Origin: Crocodylus rhombifer
Taxonomy: Eukaryota; Chordata; Crocodylia; Crocodylidae
Reading direction: 5' to 3'
Assembly (NCBI GenBank): GCA_038503035.1
Contig: JAVSML010024323.1
Coordinates: forward strand, 372,001-436,000
DNA length: 64,000 bases
Made by a program: the position numbers and the translations under genes. Positions 24,160 through 34,605 of this stretch are shown piece after piece. The notes below the pieces were generated by a model. That model had not been told where the DNA came from. It worked only from the letters and a program-made list of their open reading frames with translations, and made no database searches. Each line of letters opens with the position of its first letter. Position 1 is the first letter of the stretch.

Positions 24160-27100
24160 ATTATATTAAAGCCTTTCCAGTACATGAAGAATTTGTTTCA
24201 GGGTTCAGAATATGTACAAAATATTTTGGAGTTGAAAAACACAAACAAACCAACCAGCTGGTTAAGTTTCTAAAAAAGCAAACAAACAAAAAGCCTATTT
24301 TTTGTGATTGCTCTTTATTGCACATTCAAAGAATAATCTGGACTGGAAGGACTGAAATACCACCACAACGGGCTTTTCTGTGGAGAGGCAGTACAGACGG
24401 AGATCTGCTAGTATGTTCTATTCCAGTCTCAGTCACAGATTGCTGAGATTTCAGGTAGCGTTTCCCTCTCTACATAGCACTTTCATTGCTAACACAATGA
24501 TAGATTGCCTTGGTTAAGGCTGTTACATTACTCCCCCACCCAACACAGTACAGTGAGGGTGGAAGGCACACAAGAAATTATCAGAGTAGCAAAAGCACAG
24601 GCTACAGCTCAGTAATTAATGTGTCCATGGGGTTTGTGATGCAATTAAAGAGAAAATGGAGCTAAAAGAGCTGCTGAGGCCAAAGGGGTGTATCGAAAAG
24701 GCAAATTTCCCATGCTCTAAAATTCATGCTATAATAATTTTGCAGATCACCTTTAATTTTGCAGGTCACATTATGTTTGTCCATCACTAATTATAAGAGC
24801 AGGAGCATCTTGGTTTCCCTAGATATCAGGCAGACCTGCATACCTCAGACTAGATCTCTACTCCATTAGGAGTCTCAGCCTTTTGTGACCTTGGAAGTGA
24901 GACAAAACAGACATACTAATTTACTGTTGCTATGAAATATTTTACTAGGTAAATGGTAGCAAGGAAGATCAAGCATGTGATATTCAAAAGTAAGTCTATA
25001 AGGAGATACAGAACAATCTATGCTAAATTCATTTGTGAAATAACATTACAAGGCCACATCATTATTATTTCTGTCATTGCGATTTCATTAAGAATTTCAT
25101 CAAACTCAATTAAAATTCAGAGGACATTGGAAGTTCATATGTAGAACTGTAGATATATGAAGTATTTTTGGTCCCAAGTATTGCAAAAAAAAATTAGTGA
25201 TCAGATTTAAAGTTAAGCACATGCTTAAATGCTTGACTGAATCAAAACTCTATCATGTACAAGCTTTGTGGTCAAACACTGTTTTAGAACAAAAATGGGT
25301 GGGCATTAGAATTTGAGAAACATTTTTTAAGATGACAAATTTCCTTCACCAAATATAATCTGCAGACTTTAATCATTACAATTGTTAATTTCTTTTGTCA
25401 AGAGGGATGACATCTTCCACATTAAGAATGCTACAGGATGATGAGAAGAACTGCTAACAAAATGAAGGAAGAAAGCGCAGGAAATGCAACCACCATGAAT
25501 CGCTGCAATTGGGGAGGAGCGCAAGTTAATCTGACAAGAAACATCATCTGACAGTGAATGAATTTGCATTCATTTAGGAATTTATAATGCATGTCTCAGG
25601 CTGATTGACGTTACTATTTGTCAGGAAACTCAGTCACTTGCTGAATTTAGTAGAGTTGTGGGGCTTTTAAAAATATTTTTGGTTTGAATTAACTCTTCGA
25701 GAATACAAGCATGGAATTAGTTTCTTTTAAAAAGTAAAAGAAAATTCAAAACTAAAACAAGTATCAAACAAATAGAAAGGTAAATTTATTCTAAGGGATT
25801 TATCTTTATAGCAGAGTAAAGACTTTTGGGTTTTAGACAGGTCAGAACTACTGGAGAATAGAAAGTAGACTCCATATATGAATATGATGTTGAATTATAC
25901 CACTTTAATTCTGACAGAAGGCAAAAGTTGACATTCACAGATATCAGTAAAACTGTAGGTGGCAAATACTATTCTCCTCTGAATACACTGATGTTGAAAG
26001 CAGGAAAGTCTAGATGTCTGGCTTCATTCAAATTCAAAAGAAGATTATATGGAATAAAATAGGTAAAGGTTGCAAATTAAGAACATTTACCTCTATAACA
26101 TATATATCAAGTAATTATTAATCACCAAAATATAGTTTAAAAGATCCATAGTGGGAGGGGTAAAAAGTTTAGTTTATTATGAAATGGCAAGTATGCAATT
26201 AAGTTGCATTCATATTCATGAAAATAAATGGGAACTTCCCCCCCTACCCAAAATATTTATTAGGTTAAATCTTCAGTAGGCATTTTAATGACAAACTACA
26301 CATGGATGTAAAGAGCCATGGAAGCTGTTTTGTACTATAAATTATTATGCATGGGGAGATACAGCACTTTTTGTATACCTCAGATTAATAGAGAATTATA
26401 AACTAAGGTCCTTGCCAAATGTTCAGGTAAAGGCATGATATTATCTGATACATAATCCATATAATTGTACCTCCTGCCGTGCAACATGTACATAGCAGGA
26501 GGAATGACTGTGGGATCCAGCATCAGATCCAATCACACCTTATTTTTGGTTCAGGGGGACCCCAGTATCAGGATTCTGGGCTCCCCATGCACCGGCAAGT
26601 GGCAAGCTCCTGCAGCTGGGAGCCCCATCAGCTGGTGGAGCCTGACAGATGAACAGCTAGCACCATGTTCAATTAATAGCATGATAAAAATAAGCCACAG
26701 AAGTTATTACACATTTTTGTGGAATAACTTTGTGGCTTACTTCTTGTTTTATCATGTCATTAATTGATTGCATATGTGGCCAGTTCACAACTTAAGGCAT
26801 GATTAACTGATTAATGACATCTTAAGTGTAACATGTAGATGGAGCCTAATGAGTGCACACAAAGGGATTTATTTATTCTACCACCAAAGTGCAACCATCA
26901 CTGGCTGCATGGTACAGTGATAATGGCAGCAGTAGACAGGAAATGAAGAATAATTTATCCAGTTGAAATAAGATGGGAAGTTGAAGTAGGCTGAACATAA
27001 CCGGTGTTTTGTCTGCTACATTTGAGTTAGGTGTATTAATGTTGCAATAACTGCCATGTACTTATTAGTAAGTCTGTTTATTCAGGACTCAGCGCCCCTA

Positions 27101-29340
27101 TAATTATTGTGTCCCTTAATGTAATGCCATGGCTCTAGATTAGTACTGAGAAGGACATGTAATACCTGTTACATCCCCAGAACTATTTCCATTTTCCATG
27201 GACATTTCCAATCCCCAGCTCAGGAAAGTATTATACAACATGGCCTAACAACAGACCATATTTTGAGAAAGGGCAGGAAATTCTAGACCAAATACCAAGG
27301 TTTCAGATGTAGAGGGTTGCACAATTTGTTGGTTCTGCAGGCTGATCTTAGTGCAAGTGCTTCTCACATGCTTTAGTATCCAGCATGCTTTCTTCACACC
27401 CCCCCCCAACCATACTCTTGTACTTCTAGGATTCCTAGCAACATATCCTTAGTCCCGGGGTCCCCAGGACTCCACCATCCCCACTCCTCATACCAGGAAA
27501 CCTATTCTTCTCAAACACATGCAGGAGGGTTTGCATGTTTCTCATGTTCTTCCTGTTAACATTTTCTATCATGTCATCCTTTCGCTCTCTCCTAGGGGAT
27601 TTACATGCTTTCCCCACCCCCAATTTCATTTCTCTTCCTGTCTTGAATATAATTAATTCATTCTACACTTTTTGGGGGCAGATGGACAGAGTTAAGATAG
27701 CGGTATTTTTTATTGGAAGCTCTGAATGGTTGCTATCAACTGATTTTTTTACTCTGTTGATATTGCCAGACACAATTGAAGCTAATGGGTCTGCTGAGCA
27801 GATCTCAGCAGTTCTGTGTGTCCCTATTATTCTTTTCTGGTTTCCTGATTTTCACCAAAAATCAATAGGGCTCAGTCAATTGCTGCCTAAAACATTCCCT
27901 GAAATACTGGGACTGATTGGAGGTGGATCGCAGCAGCATTCAAACAGAAATATTATCAAACTGAATGTAGGCTCCCACTCCTTGGTGAATTAACTACTTT
28001 ACTATAAACAGGTGAAAAAAATACTTTAAGCATGGACTGTGAAGGGGTGCATTGCCTGGAGCCACTTATGGCCCTAGAATGGCACATGTGTGAAGGGTGA
28101 AAGGACATTGTACCCACTTCTGAGAATGAAAAAATAGTGCAAGCACTATTTAGTCAGATGTTAATCACGTTAGTCACTAAGCCTTAGAGAACAAGGTCAG
28201 GGGGCAGGCAGTAGAACAGAACAGGCCAGCCACTAATTAGTTCAATCTTGTACATTTGTGGTTTATGAGGTAATAGAACAAACTCAGTGGGAGTTTCACC
28301 AGTTTAGAATCTTGCTGATTTTGACCCCATTTCTGCACAGAGAAAAACCAAAACCAATTAGAGCCTGATGATAGGAGGAATTTAGCACCTACAACTGTCA
28401 TTGGCTACAGTGAGTAATGACATTCAGAACACTGGTCAAAAATGAAAATAGTTTTATGTAAAAATTCTTCATAAGAAAATATTCCTACTCTTCCTGAAAT
28501 ATGTTTAGATTAAAAACAAATCAAACTCTACTAAGAAACACTGAAAATCAGACTCTTAATGCCTTCACACTCTCTGTACTAGTTTAAACATTTATTCTAG
28601 AACGGAAGCTAATCCACATAAATGTAGTTATAGTAAAAATATTCAGGATAAGGATGTGTTATTAACTGTCAATGCACTCTGTATACAGGAGTGATCACAA
28701 GGTACAGAGTTAAAAACTGGGCCCAGATCCAAGATGGAAATTGGAGTAAACAGAGACTCCTAAAGTGGCATGATTATCTCATCAAAGAGATTTAAACAAG
28801 ACGCTTAGTTCTGCTCATCTGTATTTCAGTATCTTGGATTGAAAGTAACAGTATGATTTTCAGTGCCAAAAAGTTGAAGGCACCTCTGGGTAGGCTCTTC
28901 TCCTTAATGGACTAGTCTTGCACCATATGTGCAAGGGACACCTTTGCATTACATCACTCTATAACAACTGAGCAGAGTGAGAGGATCATCACTGGCAAAG
29001 AGTCAAATACCATTAATAAAGATAATTGACTCAAAGTGATCTGCTTGATGTTCAGCTTTGTAGCTCATTATGAATCCTTAGCGAAACAAAATATTTTTCA
29101 TGTGTGTTTGTGACTTACAGCAATGATTTAGTTTGATTATGCAGTACAATATAGTTATAATTTTCATCCCTCTCTGACAGCTAAATCTAAATTAATACTC
29201 ACAAAAATCTAAGTGATAACATCAGAAAGAGAGTAAGCAGAGTTCCAATAGGCAGCCAATTTAACATGGATTTGAAAAAGAAAGTAGATTAAACTAAAAC
29301 ATAATTTAGCATTTCAAACTATGTTTTCCACAGTCTGCAT
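24160..29340. other. Long AT-rich stretch without genes
   Basis: No exon is supported. The longest frame (27535-27993, 152 codons, hydrophobic and serine-rich) has no recognisable domain, no repeat match and no gene context, so I treat it as chance. Positions 25360-25620 are non-repetitive and could be conserved non-coding DNA. A strong palindrome at 26671-26765 is listed separately. Confidence 0.45.
26671..26765. repeat. Long imperfect palindrome, MITE-like
   Basis: Arms 26671-26708 and 26723-26765 are inverted copies: AATTAATAGCATGATAAAA and AATAAGCCACAGAAGTTATT pair with AATAACTTTGTGGCTTACTT and TTTTATCATGTCATTAATT. One arm has an approximately 5-base insertion. The loop is about 14 bases. 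It probably forms the core of a foldback DNA element that may span about 26650-26845, but outer ends and a target duplication are not clear. Confidence 0.6.
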
Positions 29341-29505
29341 TTAGGAAGGAAAAATCTCCTGCAGTGGTACAAGCTGGGGACTGACTGGCTGGGCAGCAGC
29401 TCTGCAGAAAAGGATCTGGGGGCTACAGTCTACAATAAGCTGAATACGAGTCAACAGTATGTCCTTGTTGCAAAGAAGGCTAACTGCATACTGGGCTGAA
29501 TTGTT
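29341..29505 (+). mobile_element. CR1 LINE internal fragment, older type
   Basis: The plus strand encodes WYKLGTDWLGSSSAEKDLGA, then YNKLNTSQQYVLVAKKANCI. This is the RT C-terminal block of the avian-like CR1 branch, in which LGSSxAEKDLG replaces the LASTxxERDLG of the other copies here. It is only about 165 bp, truncated at both sides, and abuts a foldback junction. Confidence 0.75.
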
Positions 29506-29530
29506 AGGTAGGCAGGTCACTGGAGGAGAC

Positions 29531-29581
29531 AAGAGGAGACTGGACAGTCACCCCAGCAAGGTGACTGTCCAGTCTCCTCTT
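29531..29581. repeat. Perfect 22-bp inverted repeat (foldback) at a CR1 junction
   Basis: The arms at 29531-29552 and 29560-29581 are exact inverses, with the 7-base loop CCAGCAA. The right arm is normal antisense CR1. The left arm is the same piece flipped. It marks the exact point where the minus-strand CR1 ends. Confidence 0.9.
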
Positions 29582-31835
29582 GAAGATTTCCAAGGTAGGC
29601 AATTGTACCACCTCTGGAGGGAGCCTATTCCACAGTCTGGACACCCTGGCTGTGAAGAAGTTTTTCCTAATGTTGAGCCTGAAACAGTCTTCCAGGAGTT
29701 TATGGCCTTTACTCCTGATTATCCTCAAGGGCACCCTGGTTCACCAAGCCCTTGATGTACACCCCTGATGTAGTGGTAAGCAGCTGTCAAGTCCCCTCTC
29801 AGCCTCCTCATTTTCAGGCTGAAGAGTCCCAGGTCCCTCAGCCTTTCTTTCTATGGCTTCCCATGCAAGTCTCTGATTATATGGATGGCCCTTCTCTAGA
29901 CTCTCTTGAACTTTACCACATCCTTGTTGAAGTGCAGCACCCAGTACTGGACGCAGTACTCCAGCTGCAGTCTCACCAGGACCAAGTAGAGTGGAAGAAT
30001 CACTTCCCTAGTTTTGTTGGAGATACATTGATTGATGCATGCCAGGGTATTATTTGCCCTGTTGGCTATGGCATCACACTGCCAGCTCATATTCATACTG
30101 TGGTCTATTATTTCCCCTAGGTCCCTTTCATTCATGGTGCTGGCCAGTTTGGCATTGCCAAGCCTGTAGCTGTGTAGGGTTTTTTTTGTCCCCAGATGCA
30201 GCACTTTATATATCTCGACACTGAACACCATTTGATTCCAATCTGCCCAACTTGCCAGCCTGTCTAGGTCCACCTGTATCTGCAGCCTATCTTCAAGCGT
30301 GATCACGTTTCCCCATAACTTGGTGTTGTCCACAAACCTGGCCAGTAAGCTCTTCACCCCTGCATCCAAATCACTGATTAAAAATGTTGAAAAGCACTGA
30401 ACCAAGCACCAATCCCTGAGGGACACCACTGGCCACTTCTCACTAAGACAATACAGATCCGTTCATTAGAATTATCTGGATCCTACCCTGTAGCCATCTC
30501 CTTACCCACATAACTCTCTCATGGTTGAGTCCACAGTTCTCCAATTTATTGACAAGAACATCATGGGAGACCAGATCAAAGACCTTTTGGAAGTCAAGGT
30601 ATACAATATCAACCTCTTCTCTCCTATCCAGGTGGTGAGTTACCTAATCATAAAAGGAGATAAGGTTGGTAAGACAAGACATTCCTGTGATGAAGCCATG
30701 CTAGCTGTCATTCAGAATCCTACCTTCTGCAAGCCTATTGCACGTAGATTTATTGATTAATTTTTCCAGGATCTTCCCTGAAATAGAAGTTAGGCTGATT
30801 GGCCTATAATTACCTGGGTCCTCCCTCCATCATTTCTTGAAGTTGGGAACAACATTGGCCCTATTTTAGTCCTCAGGGACCTCTCCAGAGTACCAGGAGT
30901 TTTGGAAAATTTTTGCCAGTGGTCCCCCAATGACTTTGGTCAGCTCCTTCAGCACCCTCAGATGAAGTTTATCCAGTCCTGCTGATTTACATATGTTTAA
31001 TTTGTTCAAATGATCACATACCTGTTCTACAGCAATAGTAGGGAGGCAGTCATTCTTACCCTGCTCATTCTGTACCCCCTCTGGCATGATTTTGCCCCTG
31101 GCCTGATGAAAGACCAAAGCAAAATAGTCATTCAGGAGTTCAGTTTTCTCCTGAGTGCCAGTAAGCAGCTGTCCTGAGTTGTTGAGCAGTGGCGCCACAC
31201 TCCCATTTGTCTTCCTTCTGTTTCCTACATACCTAAAGAATCATAGAATCAATGAGTCGGAAGGGACTGGACAGATCATCTAGTCCGACCTCCTGCCATG
31301 GGCAGGAAGAAGCACTGGGGGTGGCAGGAGTCATAAGACCCCAGCCAGGTGCCTATCCAGTCTCCTCTTGAAGATTTCCAGGGAAGGTGAGAGCACCACC
31401 TCTCTGGGAAGCCTATTCCAGGCTCTGGCCACCCTTACAGTGAAGTAGTTCTTCCTAATATCCAACCTAAACCTATCCTCCCTCAGCTTGTGGCCATTGT
31501 TCCTGGTGACTCCAAGGGGGGCCCTGGTGAACAGACTTTCCCTGAGTCCCTGCTGCTGGCCCCTGATAAAGTTGTAGGTATCCACAAGATCCCCCCTCAG
31601 TCTTCTCTTGCAGAGACTGAAGGGATTCAGGTCCCTCAGCCTGTCCTCATAGGACTGGCCAAGGAGGCCCTCAACCTTACGAGTGGCCCTCCTCTGGACA
31701 ACAAGAAGGACTTCTTGTCTTTGACTCTCATCACTAATTTTAGTTCAGTTCTCGCCTTAGCCCTTTGAATGTGCTTTGAGTGTCTGTGCTTCCTCAGAGG
31801 AAAATTATATGACGCTGCCCAAGCTAATGACATTC
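29560..31835 (-). mobile_element. CR1 LINE, long degraded copy interrupted by another CR1
   Basis: On the minus strand this carries, from 31835 down, the linker (KAKARTELKLVMRVKDKKSF), the RT fingers (30866-31198, including YFALVFHQ, CKSAGLDKLHLRVLKELTK and SGEVPED), the palm, and the thumb to 29560. Motif C is degraded to FVDNTKLWG (family FADDTKLWG). The element is split by a younger CR1 at 31241-31702: host text breaks at CCTACATACCTAAAGAA and resumes at AAGAAGGACTTCTTG. The natural 3' end is missing; it stops at the foldback. Positions 29560-30165 are almost identical, inverted, to 33884-34500. Confidence 0.88.
31241..31702 (-). mobile_element. CR1 LINE 3' fragment nested in an older CR1
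   Basis: The 3' end is at 31241 (TCATAGAATCAATGAGTCGG on the plus strand). Minus-strand 31585-31331 encodes the clean C-terminus GVTRNNGHKLREDRFRLDIR..LEIFKRRLDRHLAGVL-stop. It is flanked by AAGAA on both sides (31236-31240 and 31703-31707), a plausible short target duplication. It is close in sequence to the copy at 11.46-12.57 kb (shared QQQGLRESLFTRAPLGVTRN). Confidence 0.88.
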
Positions 31836-32004
31836 ATGGCAATTAGGCCTTAGGGATACTATTGTGCAGTAGTGAGTGTCACTTACCCACTTGAATTTTA
31901 GTTACCTGGGAAAGAAATAGAAAGGATTTTCCTGATTGTTAAGGTTGTTTCTCCAAGATTTTCTAGTTGGAATTAGAGATGAAGTAGCCATCCCTTTTTC
32001 CAAA

Positions 32005-32411
32005 AAGTAGCATAACTAATGGTAGGTGAGGGGCAGCTGCCTCAGCCAAATTAGGAGGGGCACCAGAATCATCCCCCACCCTTACAGAGTCCATGCCCAA
32101 GCAGAAACTTTTAAACAGTTCCAGCTGCTGTTGCTATCAGACCAACACAGCTGGGGCAGCAGGGCATGCATGTCAGCAGCAACTCAGCTGGGACTACTTA
32201 GTTCCCAGCTAGGTAAGGCTACTGCCTTCAACCCTGCTCTTGGACCCACACCCCCTGCATCCCTCCACTCTCAAAACCTGCTTTCTCTCCTCTCCCCTTC
32301 CCTTCCTTTCCCCCCTTCCCCTCCCCACTTCCCCTCCCACTTTCAGAATTCATGTGCCACCCTCCCCACACACACTCTCCCAGAGGCACTGCTCAGCTTG
32401 TTATACCACTG
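32005..32411. mobile_element. hAT-like MITE, CAGTGG..TAAC type
   Basis: The left end is (A)AGTAGCATAACTAATGG. The right end reverse-complemented is CAGTGGTATAACAAGC. It belongs to the same end type as 4833 and 16436. The interior includes a C/T-rich tract at about 32275-32340. Flanking 8-mers do not match convincingly, so the boundaries are approximate. Confidence 0.5.
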
Positions 32412-33314
32412 CCTACAGACCACCAGCACAAAGACATCACAGAATCTGGAGCTTTATGTTTTAATTAAAGCAGGAAACTAGAATTTACAAGTTCTGTATT
32501 TTGTGGTGGAAAACATTGCATTGAAACTTTTTAGACAATTTTATTTAACAGAAAGAAAAATTGCTAAAAGTTTCTGCATTCCATGGAAAATGTTCATTTT
32601 CCATCCTTCCCAAAATAAAATAAAATAAAATAACACTGATGACTCAGCGATGAGGAAGGGAGAGCATGGTATATAATGGGAAACATAGGCCAGATGGAAA
32701 ACACATACTGTACAAAGCTACACAAATTTTAAATCCCATCTGATGTTAAAGAAGCATTTGAGATTCAATTATTTTCAGTTTAAAGCCAAATAGTTTTGGC
32801 CAAATTTTTCTACTTTGAACTTCTCATTGAGAAATCCAAAGTTTCTGTGAGATAAAAAACAGATTTTGCAACGAATTTTATGTGCAACCTATATCAAGTT
32901 AATTTTTGGGGCCTTAATTTTGCCATCTATAGATTACAGACGTACAGAGAAGTAATGAAATTTACCTAATTAGGTTAAGGGATTTGATATCCTTCCATCC
33001 TTTCTTTCTCGTGTCCTTGTCCTTCTAAAAAGGTATTTAGCAGAATTTGCAGATTTGCTGGACTATGACATGGCCATGCTGTGAGCACTTCTGCTGTGGC
33101 CTTGAACATGCTATCTCTGAACTGTCAAATGTGCACCTTAGTGCCCACAGTGCCTTGGACTTCATATCCTTCCATAAAGGACTATGGTGTGCAGTTATCT
33201 CATTACTTACCCCATACTGTGATTTTTTTTCTTCTTACAGGAACGTATTGGATTTTATTAAAAAGCATCTTATTTCATATTCTAATCTGGTACTGTTGAT
33301 TCTTTACAGAGATA
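32412..33314. other. AT-rich spacer with an (AAAAT)n run
   Basis: No gene is seen. A short (AAAAT)n microsatellite occupies about 32612-32633. Frames near 33047-33322 have no family features. Confidence 0.5.
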
Positions 33315-33883
33315 TAGAATAATAGAATCATTGAAAATTAGGGTTGGAAGGGACCTCAGGGGGTCATCTAATCCAACCCTATACTCAAAGCAGGACTATT
33401 CCCAACCAGATCATCCCACCCAAAGCTTTATCTAGCTGGGTCTTGGAAACTACCAAGTATAGAGACTTCACCACCTCTCTGGGTAACTTAGTCCAGTGTT
33501 TTACTACCCTCCTAGTGAGAAAATTCTTCCTAATATCTAACTGGAACCTCCCTTGCTGTAACTTTGAGACCATTGCTTCTTGTTCTGTCATCTGCCATCA
33601 CTGAGAACAGTTTAGCTGCATCCTGTCTTGAACCCACCTTCAGGTAGTTAAAAGTTGCTATTAAATCCCCCCTCAGTCTTTTCTTCTGTAGACTAAATAT
33701 ACGCAGTCCCTCAGCCTGCCCTCATAAATCATGTGCCCCAGCCCCCTCATCATTTTTGTTGCTCTCCATTGGACTTGCTCCAATTTGTCCACATCCTTCC
33801 GTAGGGGGGGCCCAAAAGTGAACACAGTACTCCAGATGTGGTCTCACCAGTGCTGAATGGAGGAGAATTATCACTTCCTTCCC
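33315..33883 (-). mobile_element. CR1 LINE 3' fragment, older subfamily
   Basis: The 3' end on the plus strand reads ATAGAATAATAGAATCATTG, then GGGTTGGAAGGGACCTCAGG, GGTCATCTAATCCAACCC and CAAAGCAGGACTATTCCCAA. This is the widespread older sauropsid CR1 3' region, unlike the GTCCGACCCCCTGCC type at 31241 and 62621. Antisense 33591-33385 encodes the degraded C-terminus ([23 protein letters not shown]). Confidence 0.85.
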
Positions 33884-34605
33884 CCTACATACATACAGGC
33901 ACGGCAATGCCAAACTGGCCAGCACCATGAATGAAAGGGACCTGGGGGAAATAATAGACCACAGTATGAATATGAGCTGGCAGTGTGATGCCATAGCCAA
34001 CAGGGCAAATAATACCCTGGCATGCATCAATCGATGTATCTCCAACAAAACTAGGGAAGTGATTCTTCCACTCTACTTGGTCCTGGTGAAACTGCAGCTG
34101 GAGTACTGCGTCCAGTATTGGGTGCTGCACTTCAACAAGGATGTGGTAAAGTTCAAGAGAGTCTAGAGAAGGGCCATCCATATGATCAGAGACTTGCATG
34201 GGAAGCCATAGAAAGAAAGGCTGAGGGACCTGGGACTCTTCAGCCTGAAAATGAGGAGGCTGAGAGGGGACTTGACAGCTGCTTACCACTACATCAGGGG
34301 TGTACATCAAGGGCTTGGTGAACCAGGGTGCCCTTGAGGATAATCAGGAGTAAAGGCCATAAACTCCTGGAAGACCGTTTCAGGCTCAACATTAGGAAAA
34401 ACTTCTTCACAGCCAGGGTGTCCAGACTGTGGAATAGGCTCCCTCCAGAGGTGGTACAATTGCCTACCTTGGAAATCTTCAAGAGAAGCGTGGACAGTCA
34501 CCTTGCTGGGATCACCTGAACCCAGTTGTATTTCTTGCCTGGTGCAGGGGGCTGGATCCAATGATCTGACGTTCCTTCCACCCTTGCTATCTATGAATCT
34601 CTGAC
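33884..34605 (+). mobile_element. CR1 LINE fragment, inverted near-twin of 29560-30165
   Basis: This carries the last third of RT and a natural 3' end (GGGGGCTGGATCCAATGATC, then TATCTATGAATCT near 34600). Over about 600 bp it matches the reverse complement of 29560-30165 with about nine differences by eye. It shares two in-frame stops (34164-34166 and 34209-34211, corresponding to 29896-29898 and 29851-29853) and a shared frame change before NNGHKLL-type sequence (RSKGHKLLEDRFRLNIRKNF). Shared lesions mean one dead copy was duplicated. Confidence 0.9.

Noticed and set aside
27535..27993. 152-codon frame
   Set aside because: No domain, repeat match, splice context or codon pattern supports a gene.
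29752..30120. Open frame of 122 codons on the plus strand, repeated as a 141-codon frame at 33885-34310 on the minus strand
   Set aside because: Both are antisense to the same CR1 RT segment. Their similarity reflects the duplicated CR1, not a conserved protein.
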